Assembly: GCA_014729205.1 (NCBI GenBank)
Contig: WJKG01000223.1
Location: forward strand, 1 to 6,738
Length of the DNA: 6,738 bases
Reading direction: 5' to 3'
Source of the DNA: a candidate division GN15 bacterium
GTDB taxonomy: Bacteria; Zixibacteria; MSB-5A5; GN15; FEB-12
Shown: piece after piece, positions 1 through 6,738 of the stretch
Numbering within the stretch: the first letter of the stretch is position 1
Layout of the letters: the number at the start of each line of letters is the position of its first letter
The notes under the pieces: generated by a model
Told to the model about the DNA's origin: nothing
What the model saw: only the letters and a program-made list of their open reading frames with translations
Database searches by the model: none
Translations under genes and position numbers: made by a program

Positions 1-673
1 CCGCATAACGGACCAGCCCGATTCCAGGCACGAACCAGTAGCAGTTGTAGCCGCCAGAACCAGTATTGTGGATCTTCAGCGCGCCGGAATAGCGGACACC
101 GCTACCGAGCTCCAGCGTGCCGATACTCTCTGCCGTCAGGTTGCCAGACCCGGTGACCGGGAAATCGCCAACGATGGGCTCATCGCCGTCCTGCTCACCG
201 GAGACCTGATCATCGCCGCCGAGATAATCGTCGATCCCGGTCTGGTCACCATCGATATTGTCAACATCGAATCGCGACCAAACCGCACCGGTAGTGACGG
301 GATATGCCAGTATGCGTTCCGGTGTTGCCGTCAGTGAAGTGTAGTAGTACAGTCCGGTGCTAGTCTCGCGGAACCAGGCAGTGTCGACCCGCAACTGCTG
401 CTTGGTGATCCACGGATAATAGGTGACTTCGTCGATGGTCCGCGATTCACCGATCCAGAACTCCTGATACTCTGTTACTCCGTTCTGAGTCACGGCGTAG
501 GTGATCTCGAATCCTTGCTCAAGCGGGAAGTAAGTCGGTCCCTCAGTATCGGAAGCGTTCCGGTCAGAGATGCTGGTGATGTGCTCGATGGTGTTATCCG
601 AGCACCCGAGAAGTCCGATGCCCGCCGTCAGGGCCAGAGCTGCAATCGATACAAAAATCACGTTGCGTTTCAC
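1..673 (-). CDS. Secreted lipoprotein of unknown function, 3' end outside window
   Basis: The minus-strand frame is open from a GTG at 673-671 to the left edge, giving 224 complete codons with no stop. The GTG is chosen because a strong GGGAGGA site lies 4 nt upstream. The N-terminus is a typical type II signal peptide: K2 and R3, a hydrophobic stretch (residues 5-22) and a lipobox LLGC with the lipidated cysteine at C24, followed by S25, which by the E. coli rule would favour the outer membrane. The mature part begins with an acidic linker, then a YFPLEQGFEITY stretch (48-59) and YYPW, LYYYTS and YWFVPGIGLVRY (212-223) stretches. This alternating beta pattern is known from uncharacterised secreted lipoproteins that open with a 'YFPL..G..W.Y' motif; I infer a beta-rich surface or periplasmic protein. 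Residues 136-170 are strongly acidic (13 Asp/Glu, no Lys/Arg). It is transcribed divergently from the sensor genes, so a functional link is possible but unproven. No enzymatic motif was recognised. Confidence 0.9.
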   Translation of the reverse strand, partial: MKRNVIFVSIAALALTAGIGLLGCSDNTIEHITSISDRNASDTEGPTYFPLEQGFEITYAVTQNGVTEYQEFWIGESRTIDEVTYYPWITKQQLRVDTAWFRETSTGLYYYTSLTATPERILAYPVTTGAVWSRFDVDNIDGDQTGIDDYLGGDDQVSGEQDGDEPIVGDFPVTGSGNLTAESIGTLELGSGVRYSGALKIHNTGSGGYNCYWFVPGIGLVRYA

Positions 674-677
674 TTGA

Positions 678-684
678 TCCTCCC
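678..684 (-). promoter_or_regulatory. Shine-Dalgarno site of the lipoprotein gene
   Basis: On the minus strand the sequence reads GGGAGGA, then TCAA, then the GTG start. This supports GTG at 673-671 as the initiator and fits the lipobox placement in the product. No upstream ATG gives a better combination. Confidence 0.8.
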
Positions 685-685
685 T

Positions 686-699
686 CCGCCAAACGGCGG
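686..699 (-). other. Short hairpin in the lipoprotein 5' UTR
   Basis: CCGCC at 686-690 and GGCGG at 695-699 are perfect inverted copies separated by four bases. In the lipoprotein mRNA this makes a GC-only 5-bp stem with a GUUU loop, whose 3' arm ends one base before the GGGAGGA ribosome site. It could modulate access to the ribosome site, or be a chance structure. It is not followed by a convincing U-tract on either strand. Confidence 0.4.
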
Positions 700-843
700 G
701 TGTTTTCATTGATCAGACCTGCTTTTGCAATAGTTATGAGCAAGCCGAGTGCCTGTCCGACAACGGGTTAGGTCAACTGGTTCATACTGTGTGAGATTGC
801 CAACGATCTTTAAAGCAACACTTGAAGTCAGTCGAGTCTTCAA

Positions 844-863
844 ATATGGGCCATTCCCCATAT
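844..863. promoter_or_regulatory. Perfect 7-bp dyad, candidate operator
   Basis: ATATGGG at 844-850 and CCCATAT at 857-863 form a perfect inverted repeat with a 6-bp centre (CCATTC). The half-site spacing and 20-bp span suit a dimeric DNA-binding regulator. It lies about 100 bp upstream of the first sensor gene and about 170 bp upstream of the lipoprotein start, and overlaps the only weak -10-like stretches for plus-strand transcription. An operator role is inferred from symmetry and position alone; no factor family is recognised. Confidence 0.4.
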
Positions 864-956
864 ACCTTGGTGGAAAGTGGATAGGACCAACGCTCGCTAA
901 TACGGGCCGGATTTATGCCGATAAAACTGGTGAAAGAGAATGTGTTGCCTACCTAT

Positions 957-963
957 GGGAGGA
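957..963 (+). promoter_or_regulatory. Shine-Dalgarno site that fixes the start of the first sensor gene
   Basis: GGGAGGA lies 3 nt before the ATG at 967. Two in-frame ATGs upstream (940 and 955) would be possible starts, but neither has such a site, and the one at 955 overlaps it. The motif nearly duplicates the ribosome site of the divergent lipoprotein gene. Confidence 0.75.
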
Positions 964-966
964 ATC

Positions 967-2988
967 ATGGAATGGACCTCACCTGAGCTGATAGTAGCTC
1001 TGTTCTTCCTGGTTGGATTGCTGTTGCTGGCCAGGTTTCGCAGACAGCTCCGGGCAGTGGATCGCGGGAGCTATGCCTACATTGCCGCCGGGATGAGCCT
1101 GTTATCGATGGTTGCACTGGCACAGGTCTATCACAAAGCGGGGGCACTGGATGAACTCGGTATTCTCGCTGATGCCCGTTTCTACCACCTGATGGTCACC
1201 ATTGCGGTGCTGGGTGGTATCTCCGCACTTGTGTATGGTGTCTCGAGCTGGTTGCCCTTGCATCGAGAACAGTTGGAATACTCCGAGTCGAGGCTGTCAC
1301 GTCATTCGTTTCTTAAACGAGTGGTACAACTGGCTGCGGTCGAGCGTCGCTTCCGTACATTGCTGACCACGACCGCCGAGTATATGTGTCAGCACTTTTC
1401 CGTCACCCAGGCAAGTGTTTTTCTCGTATCGCGCCGCACGCTCCGGACATACATGATTGGTAGCGGTACCGATTCCCCTGACGCCGATGCTCTAAAGGAC
1501 ATCACTTTCGATACTGAGACGCTCAAGGATGGACTACAGCGGCTTCGTGGAAGTGACACCGGTTTGCTTACGCATGTACCTGAGGGCTTACGCCAGCCGA
1601 CCGCCATTTTGCCGGTAGTGGCCAAGGGGCGGATTGTGTCACTGATCCTGTTGTGGGCCGAGCAACCCCTGGAGCCTGAAGAGAAAGCACATCTGAGGCT
1701 TGCCTGCGATATGGTTGGCGACCACTTGTCATCGGAAGTCGACCGTTCCTACGTTCGCATGTATCGTCGACAGGCACAGGTAGCCGAGGACGCGGCGAGC
1801 AGTATTGCGGTGACGAGTCCGCTGAAGGACAATGTTGCGGCTGCCTTCGGTGCTGTACGTGAGCATATGTCGGCGGAGTACTTCTCGCTCATCTTGACCG
1901 AGGGTGCCGAGTGCCGCCAGCGAATCACGGTAGGCGAGAACGAAACCGTCCTCAATGAGCTGGGATCTTCAAATCGTGAGACCGCGATGCTCGTTAATCT
2001 CGCTCAGGAAGTGACCGAGCCGACTATTCTGGATGAGCATGATCTCCAGCGATTGAGTACCGCCGAAGGACTACTTGCCGGAAGTGGTATGAAGTCCATG
2101 TTGTTGCTGCCGCTTCATGAGAATGGAACACTGACGGCGGCGGTCATCTTCGCCACCAGACATGCCCGGGCCTATGCCAGGCGGCATTGCGTGGTTGCGT
2201 CGGGGTTGTTGCCGGTGATGGGACGTCTGGTACAGCAGGAGCATCACGAGCATCAGGCGCGTGTTCTGTCCACCCGTACCGATCGGCTCTCAGCTCTTGC
2301 CCAGAAGATTGCCTCCGGGCAACCGCAGTCGGAGGTGCTCGAACATACGGCGCGCATGCTGCTCGATGAGGTGGGGACGAGTGTTGTCAGGATCTCTACC
2401 TTCGACACCACTTCGGCCTTCATCCAGTCCCAGGCGCTCGCCATGCGTCGTGCCGACGGTACGACGGCACCGTCGGATGGGTTCATCATTCTGAGTGTAT
2501 GCCCGCTGCATGAGCAGGTCCGCGACACGGGTCGCCCCATACTGATTAACCAGGAGAACTCGGACAACCGACTCTCTGACATTGAGGCCTCACAGGTGTT
2601 CGGAGGCACTGTCAAGGGCGCCCTGTTGGTTCCGGTCCGATCCAATGACCACGTCACGGCAGTCATCAGCCTGGCGGAGCAACGCACCTGGAAACGGCGG
2701 CAATACCGCTCCTCGGATATCCAGTTTGTCAGTATCGTTGCCGGGTTGTTGACGTCGGCCATGCCCGAGTCTGGCAGTCGCCGGCGTTCGGTCGAGAGTG
2801 TGCTGCAGAACCTGGAAATGGATAATAATGGGCGCAGCCGAGTCAAGAGTTCATTGACGGGAATTCTCGGATCGGTTGAGATGCTTCGGTCCGACCGCAC
2901 CATGAATCCCGACAAGGTGGATCGCTACCTGGGTATAATCGACAAGGCGACCCGACGATTGCAGGAGTGTGTCCTGCCCGTAGAGTAG
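967..2988 (+). CDS. Membrane-anchored multi-GAF protein with degenerate DHp, no ATPase domain
   Basis: The product is 673 residues with the start at 967, chosen over ATG 940 and 955 because GGGAGGA immediately precedes it. Three hydrophobic segments lie at about 7-23, 37-54 and 73-96. The RFRRQLR stretch after the first suggests N-out topology with the rest in the cytoplasm. Three GAF-like modules follow at about 117-262, 278-425 and 440-600, judged from helix-strand patterns such as 'AEYMCQHFSVTQASVFLVSR' and 'GALLVPVRSNDHVTAVISL'. The last 65 residues resemble a HisKA dimerisation helix pair ('LTGILGSVEML', then 'YLGIIDKATRRL'), but the H-E-L-R-T-P-L position reads S-R-V-K-S-S-L, with S624 in place of the histidine. 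The protein stops before any HATPase domain. It cannot autophosphorylate as a standard histidine kinase. I infer a membrane sensor or scaffold that dimerises with kinases encoded downstream. The GAF ligand cannot be predicted. Confidence 0.88.
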   Translation: MEWTSPELIVALFFLVGLLLLARFRRQLRAVDRGSYAYIAAGMSLLSMVALAQVYHKAGALDELGILADARFYHLMVTIAVLGGISALVYGVSSWLPLHREQLEYSESRLSRHSFLKRVVQLAAVERRFRTLLTTTAEYMCQHFSVTQASVFLVSRRTLRTYMIGSGTDSPDADALKDITFDTETLKDGLQRLRGSDTGLLTHVPEGLRQPTAILPVVAKGRIVSLILLWAEQPLEPEEKAHLRLACDMVGDHLSSEVDRSYVRMYRRQAQVAEDAASSIAVTSPLKDNVAAAFGAVREHMSAEYFSLILTEGAECRQRITVGENETVLNELGSSNRETAMLVNLAQEVTEPTILDEHDLQRLSTAEGLLAGSGMKSMLLLPLHENGTLTAAVIFATRHARAYARRHCVVASGLLPVMGRLVQQEHHEHQARVLSTRTDRLSALAQKIASGQPQSEVLEHTARMLLDEVGTSVVRISTFDTTSAFIQSQALAMRRADGTTAPSDGFIILSVCPLHEQVRDTGRPILINQENSDNRLSDIEASQVFGGTVKGALLVPVRSNDHVTAVISLAEQRTWKRRQYRSSDIQFVSIVAGLLTSAMPESGSRRRSVESVLQNLEMDNNGRSRVKSSLTGILGSVEMLRSDRTMNPDKVDRYLGIIDKATRRLQECVLPVE

Positions 2989-2989
2989 C

Positions 2990-3006
2990 AGGCCAGTGTG
3001 CGGCCT
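2990..3006 (+). other. Short intercistronic hairpin
   Basis: AGGCC at 2990-2994 and GGCCT at 3002-3006 are perfect inverted copies around a 7-nt loop, two bases after the stop of the first sensor gene. There is no U-tract, so it does not look like a terminator. It may stabilise mRNA ends or affect coupling; chance is also plausible for a 5-bp stem. Confidence 0.3.
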
Positions 3007-3035
3007 ATGAGCACGATTGAGAAGAAAGCAAGTGC

Positions 3036-5180
3036 ATGAAGCTCCTTTCGCATCAGCAATCGACAATCCTGCAGGGCAATCTTGAGCGATTGCCGTTACC
3101 GAAAGACACCTACCTGTACGTGTCTCCGGGTATCCCACAGTCATTTCAACTGGTGTCAGCAGATGAAGACCTCACGTTCGATGATTCCTGGGTGTATATC
3201 CCTCAGGAAGAACTCGATTCGTTTCGCCAACAGTTGCTGGTACATGCCTCGGATCCGGCGCACAGTTGCCTGGCGCTGAACCCGGTTGAGACGGAGGATG
3301 GTAATCTCTTCCCGGCGCTCATAAACGGTCAGGTGCGGGCGGTGGTCGTCGACCGCAGCAGGCGCCACACGACCTTTGACTCGGAGGTACTGCTGATGCT
3401 CCGGGAGGCCTTTGTGGCTTTCGATTCCGCCCATCAGGGACGCATGGAAGAACCCTTGATAGAACTGGTGGCGGGACTTATCGGCAGCGATATGCAGGTC
3501 GAGGATTTCTACTATCACATCTTTCAGAATCTGACCAGGCATTGCGAGAGATTGCTGGCTGCCGTCTACACCGTAAAAGACAATGTGTATCATCGAGGTC
3601 TGGTGACGGGTGACATCACCCTGTATGAGAACCTCCCGCGTGAGGTCCCCCTCGAGAACGCTCAAATCTGGACCGATGGTATCCGCCGTCGACGCTTCTT
3701 CCACCCGTCGGAGCTGGCACCATCGCATACGTGTTTTCTCGACTCGCCACTGGACTTTCTGTTTATCCATCAGGGTATTGCCTCGGACAATAATGAACAG
3801 CTGGTTGTTACCGCTGTACCGGGCGACTCCGACCGTCGGCTGGCGCACCTGTTGACTGAATCTGCCCGACTGACCGAGTCGTTACATGAGCGACAATTCG
3901 GCGTCGGGGTTGAACTGGAGTCAATTCAGAGAGATCTACGTAAGCAGGGCGGGCGAGATGTCTTCCTGCGAACAGCGATGAGGATAATGCAACGACTGCG
4001 TCGGGTGCTGCCATTCAGTCGCTTGGTCCTGTACGACCTGAGAGGTGACAGCGCGGTCGTGCTTACACCGTCGGAGACTGGAGACTGGACCGGCGCCGAG
4101 CGGCCAACAGACTCGTTGCCTGAGGAGATCAGGCAGGAGCTTACTGACCGAGGTATCGCTATGGTTGATTCCGTGGAGGCATCAGTCTTCAGCGAGGACT
4201 ATATCCAGCAGTGTCTGGAGGATGACGTTCTTTCCGAGGTACTCTATCCGGGCATCACGGAAAGGTCGGCTGTGTTCGGTTTTGGTTGTTCAGCGGCCGG
4301 TATGCAGTTGAGAGCCAACCGGAGGCTACTCTTCCGCGCCGCCCAGGTGCTCGATTCGGCGCTTGCAGTAAGCCGTCGACTGGATGCCTCCGCGTTATCT
4401 GACGGTGTCGTGCCGGACAGTATTGAAGACGACAGGTACCGGTGTAGTCGGCTGGGTACGATTAGTCGATTGGCGAATGGTTATTTCCATGATATCGTTG
4501 ACTACCTGTCGGTAGTGATGGGTCAGATCAGTCTGGCTGAAAGCGGGACCGCCGCGCGCCAGGCTGTGAACGGATCAGCGGTTCGACAAGGGCTAAAGAA
4601 GATTCGCGAGGCGATGGACAGCATTACTGACTATCTCAAACGCCTTCGCTCGCTGACCACGATGGAGAGCAAGGACTTTGACAGGAAGACGACATTCGCT
4701 GAGTTCGTCACTGACCTTCACTGGATGCTGCATGGTTTCGCGCGGCAGATCCGCGACACAAGAAACATAACGCTCAGGCTCAATCCTGAGATGACCAGTC
4801 GTGGTCAGACCCGGATGTCGCTGGCAACTATCTTCGATGTGTTGCTGCCACTGATTATGTCTTTGATGGATGAGGCCGTCTGCTCCGGCACGCTGACGCT
4901 CAGGGTGCACGAACGCGAGGGACGAGAGCAGCTTGATATCGTCTTCAATCCGGAGATACTCGCACACGGGTCGGTGGCGCAGTTCGTCCAGCAGGTCTTC
5001 CCGGACGCCGCCACGGGCCTGTCCGGCAACCGACTGGATTTTGGGGAGGCTACGCTTATTCACGGCCAGAAGTCATCAACGGTAGCACATTTGACACTCA
5101 TGGGACGAAGTCAACAGTCACAACCGGTCGTTGCCCGATCGGCGATGACGTATGCCAAAAAGGGGCAGAACCATGGCTAA
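3036..5180 (+). CDS. Soluble GAF sensor with kinase-like C-terminus, ATPase motifs lost
   Basis: The product is 714 residues, starting at ATG 3036. The frame is closed by a TGA at 3018-3020 just upstream, and the next Met is residue 122, so this start is likely although its ribosome site (GAGAAG at 3019-3024) is weak and distant. No membrane segment is seen. The N-terminal 135 residues may be a divergent sensory domain; GAF-like modules follow at about 138-275 and 285-450. A DHp region starts near 470 (RLGTISRLANGYFHDIVDYL) with H485-D486 where active relatives have H-D-F-N-N. The C-terminal domain (about 555-690) has a HATPase-like outline, but the N-box is 'LIMSLMDEA' with S609 for Asn, and the G1 position is 'VFNPEIL' with no DxGxG. 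It is predicted not to bind ATP normally. H485 could still accept phosphate from the kinase encoded next door, which is inference. It overlaps the downstream gene by 8 nt. Confidence 0.9.
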   Translation: MKLLSHQQSTILQGNLERLPLPKDTYLYVSPGIPQSFQLVSADEDLTFDDSWVYIPQEELDSFRQQLLVHASDPAHSCLALNPVETEDGNLFPALINGQVRAVVVDRSRRHTTFDSEVLLMLREAFVAFDSAHQGRMEEPLIELVAGLIGSDMQVEDFYYHIFQNLTRHCERLLAAVYTVKDNVYHRGLVTGDITLYENLPREVPLENAQIWTDGIRRRRFFHPSELAPSHTCFLDSPLDFLFIHQGIASDNNEQLVVTAVPGDSDRRLAHLLTESARLTESLHERQFGVGVELESIQRDLRKQGGRDVFLRTAMRIMQRLRRVLPFSRLVLYDLRGDSAVVLTPSETGDWTGAERPTDSLPEEIRQELTDRGIAMVDSVEASVFSEDYIQQCLEDDVLSEVLYPGITERSAVFGFGCSAAGMQLRANRRLLFRAAQVLDSALAVSRRLDASALSDGVVPDSIEDDRYRCSRLGTISRLANGYFHDIVDYLSVVMGQISLAESGTAARQAVNGSAVRQGLKKIREAMDSITDYLKRLRSLTTMESKDFDRKTTFAEFVTDLHWMLHGFARQIRDTRNITLRLNPEMTSRGQTRMSLATIFDVLLPLIMSLMDEAVCSGTLTLRVHEREGREQLDIVFNPEILAHGSVAQFVQQVFPDAATGLSGNRLDFGEATLIHGQKSSTVAHLTLMGRSQQSQPVVARSAMTYAKKGQNHG
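5160..5165 (+). promoter_or_regulatory. Shine-Dalgarno site inside the second sensor gene
   Basis: AAGGGG ends 7 nt before ATG 5173, inside the coding end of the preceding gene. It supports initiation at 5173 and translational coupling across the 8-nt overlap. Confidence 0.7.
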
Positions 5181-6738
5181 TACCACGGCACTGATTCGCA
5201 AATTCTTCAAGAGCAAGAATGCCGATCGCCTGAGTACGGTTGTGGCGCAGGTTGACGAGATCGCGGCTCTGCTGATGGATCTGACCGAGGCAGATTTCAT
5301 AGGCCTCTTCTACGCCAAACGTAACAGTGCGCAGATGGTACCGGTGGCATATCAGTTCAGTGACCGAGTGACTGGTGGTGACATTTCGCTGCTTGATGAC
5401 ACATGGGGGGCCAGCCAGATCACGGATCGTCCCAGGCAGACGACAGGCATCGAAGCCATAGATACTGACACTGATGCCTTTGGCGCTGCACACGGTTTCG
5501 GCCACCGTTCACTTCACATGCACCGGGTGGACAACGAGGTGCGGGGTCTGGTAACACTTTACTGGCGCGAGGACCCCGGATCGCTCAACGAGCAGACGCA
5601 AAAACTCATCGAGCATCTGACAAGTGTCCTGTTCGGCTCCATGCTGGTCGCCGATGATATGAACCAGATTGAGAGTTACTCCCTGCGGTTGTCTGATCTC
5701 GTATCACTGTTTGAGATGTCAATCGGCGATCTCTCGTTCCGTCAGATCATGTCCGAGATTCTCCAGCGTTTCCGCAAGGCGGTGAGCTACGCCGGCGTGT
5801 GTATGATTTCCGAGGATAAGCTGACCGGCAAACTGCGGATGGGTGAATACTTCGACTCCGAGCCACCGTCCCCTTCGCTGGTAAACATGATGCTCAACGA
5901 GGTGGAACAACGTCGCGGTGAGTTACAGACCGACACCGAGCATCGTCGGACAGCATGGATGGATCTGACAGAGGCCTTCGGAAGCAAGTTCACGTCGGTG
6001 CTGGCGGCTCCGTTGTTGCCCGACGATGAGCACCATTTCGTGCTTATGGCCTGGACTCGCCAGAAGGGTGGCTTCCCGGCCCACGACATGGAACTGTTGC
6101 CGGTATTTGCTTTGTTTGCGGATATCATCCTGCAGAATGCGTTGTTGGTGAAGTCCTTGCGCAAGGTCAACTACGTACTGCGCAAGTCCAGCAACCAGAT
6201 GGCCAATATCGAGAGTCTTGCGGCTCTGGCGGATATGACCTCGGGCGTGGCACATGATTTCAACAACATCATCGGCGGTATCATCGGGCGTCTGCAATTG
6301 ATGAAGCTTCGCAACAAGGACGAGGGCGTGGTCAAGGAACTCGAGAACCTCGAGTCCATGGCCATGGAGGGGGCCGAAACTGTGAAGCGCCTCCAGGAGT
6401 TTGCGACCAGCGCCCGGCAGAAGGACCTGGACCCGGTCAATCTGACTACGCTTGCTTCACGAGCTACTACTGATCCCAAAGCCGAATGGCAGGCCGTGGC
6501 CAGCGAGCGAAACGTCACTGTCGAGTTCCGGTGTCATACAGATTCCGCCATCGTCAATGGTAGCGACTCTGACCTGTCGGTTGCTCTCGGCAAGCTGATA
6601 GCAAACGCCGTTGAGCATACCCGCGAGGGTACTGCCGTAGAAGTCGTCCTGGCCGCAGACCAGAAACACTACGTAGTTACGGTAACCGACCACGGCGGCG
6701 GTATTCCCGATGATATCGGTCGTCGCGTGTTCTATCCC
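5173..6738 (+). CDS. GAF-domain sensor histidine kinase, 3' end outside window
   Basis: From ATG 5173 the frame stays open for 522 codons to the right edge. It begins inside the last codons of the preceding gene (overlap 5173-5180), with AAGGGG 7 nt upstream. No membrane segment is visible; the N-terminus is basic (RKFFKSK, 9-15). Two GAF-like modules lie at about 17-160 and 178-330, joined by a helix to a DHp domain with a canonical H-box, GVAHDFNNIIGGIIG, phosphoacceptor H361. This HDxxN type is usual in NtrB-like and many hybrid kinases. The ATPase domain follows, with N-box 'LIANAVEH' (N478), G1 box DHGGG (D506, G508, G510) and the start of the F-box (VFYP, 519-522). The G2 box and any receiver domain would lie beyond the edge. 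All visible catalytic motifs are present, so this is the one apparently active kinase of the cluster. It should autophosphorylate on H361 and pass phosphate to a response regulator not seen here. Confidence 0.93.
   Translation, partial: MANTTALIRKFFKSKNADRLSTVVAQVDEIAALLMDLTEADFIGLFYAKRNSAQMVPVAYQFSDRVTGGDISLLDDTWGASQITDRPRQTTGIEAIDTDTDAFGAAHGFGHRSLHMHRVDNEVRGLVTLYWREDPGSLNEQTQKLIEHLTSVLFGSMLVADDMNQIESYSLRLSDLVSLFEMSIGDLSFRQIMSEILQRFRKAVSYAGVCMISEDKLTGKLRMGEYFDSEPPSPSLVNMMLNEVEQRRGELQTDTEHRRTAWMDLTEAFGSKFTSVLAAPLLPDDEHHFVLMAWTRQKGGFPAHDMELLPVFALFADIILQNALLVKSLRKVNYVLRKSSNQMANIESLAALADMTSGVAHDFNNIIGGIIGRLQLMKLRNKDEGVVKELENLESMAMEGAETVKRLQEFATSARQKDLDPVNLTTLASRATTDPKAEWQAVASERNVTVEFRCHTDSAIVNGSDSDLSVALGKLIANAVEHTREGTAVEVVLAADQKHYVVTVTDHGGGIPDDIGRRVFYP

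Larger units (their letters stand above)
674..966. other. Divergent intergenic region between lipoprotein and sensor operon
   Basis: This stretch of about 290 bases separates two outward-facing genes, so it should contain the promoters for both. I see no credible gene in it. On the plus strand the best -35-like match is TTGAAG at 822-827, but the sequence 17 bp downstream (TATGGG at 845) matches -10 poorly. On the minus strand TTGACC (776-771) has no good -10 partner. The clearest structures are the hairpin at 686-699 and the dyad at 844-863. The region is visibly more AT-rich than the flanking genes. Confidence 0.7.

Noticed and set aside
68..337. 89-codon plus-strand frame opposite the lipoprotein
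   Set aside because: The minus-strand frame has a lipobox signal peptide and strong ribosome site, so this is the antisense shadow.
686..708. Possible rho-independent terminator on the plus strand
   Set aside because: The stem is only 5 bp, the downstream T-run (GTGTTTTC) is short and interrupted, and no plus-strand gene ends nearby.
748..776. Minus-strand promoter with TTGACC as -35
   Set aside because: The -35 match is good, but the bases at the expected -10 distance (GGCACT) do not fit, and no shifted spacing gives a convincing -10.
940..966. Upstream start at ATG 940 for the first sensor gene
   Set aside because: It would translate through the strong GGGAGGA site and add nine residues without its own ribosome site; ATG 967 fits better.
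749..991. 80-codon plus-strand frame spanning the intergenic region
   Set aside because: It has no ribosome site, no recognisable protein pattern, and overlaps the well-supported start at 967 in another frame.
2253..2915. Long minus-strand open frame (220 codons) opposite the first sensor gene
   Set aside because: It lies entirely antisense to a clear multi-GAF coding region, its translation is rich in Arg, Ser and Cys with no domain-like pattern, and no ribosome site supports it.
3156..3848. Long minus-strand open frame (230 codons) opposite the second sensor gene
   Set aside because: It is an antisense shadow of a well-supported gene and shows no recognisable domain or start signal.

Overview
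The window holds four protein-coding genes and one divergent intergenic region. It is moderately GC-rich. Strong GGGAGG-type Shine-Dalgarno sites, a lipobox signal peptide and bacterial two-component kinase motifs point to a Gram-negative-type bacterium. The lipoprotein style and the stacked multi-GAF kinases remind me of uncultivated lineages such as Zixibacteria or similar FCB-related phyla, but nothing in the sequence proves a phylum.

Layout. Positions 1-673 (minus strand) carry the 5' part of a gene for a secreted lipoprotein with GTG start; its 3' end lies beyond the left edge. Positions 674-966 are a divergent intergenic region with a 5'-UTR hairpin next to the lipoprotein ribosome site and a perfect 7-bp dyad at 844-863. 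Positions 967-2988, 3036-5180 and 5173-6738 (plus strand) form a three-gene run in which every product is built from GAF-type sensory modules followed by all or part of a histidine-kinase core. The last gene runs off the right edge.

How the genes may work together. Gene 1 is membrane-anchored (three TM segments, then about three GAF-like modules) and ends in a helical DHp-like stretch that has no phosphoacceptor histidine and no ATPase domain. Gene 2 is soluble, has GAF-like modules and a DHp region that keeps an H-D motif (H485), but its ATPase-like domain lacks the N-box Asn and the glycine boxes. Gene 3 has two GAF-like modules, a canonical GVAHDFNN H-box (H361), an N-box Asn (N478) and a DxGxG G1 box (D506). 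The plausible reading, which is inference, is a heteromeric sensor in which one competent kinase is coupled to two pseudokinase partners, one supplying membrane attachment and one possibly supplying an extra phosphoacceptor. No response regulator is visible; it may lie downstream of the window.

Gene 2 and gene 3 overlap by 8 nt. Gene 1 and gene 2 are separated by 47 nt, but the gene 1 frame stays open past its TAG stop and would end in an ATGA overlap with the gene 2 start. No tRNA, rRNA, CRISPR array, insertion sequence or convincing terminator was seen.
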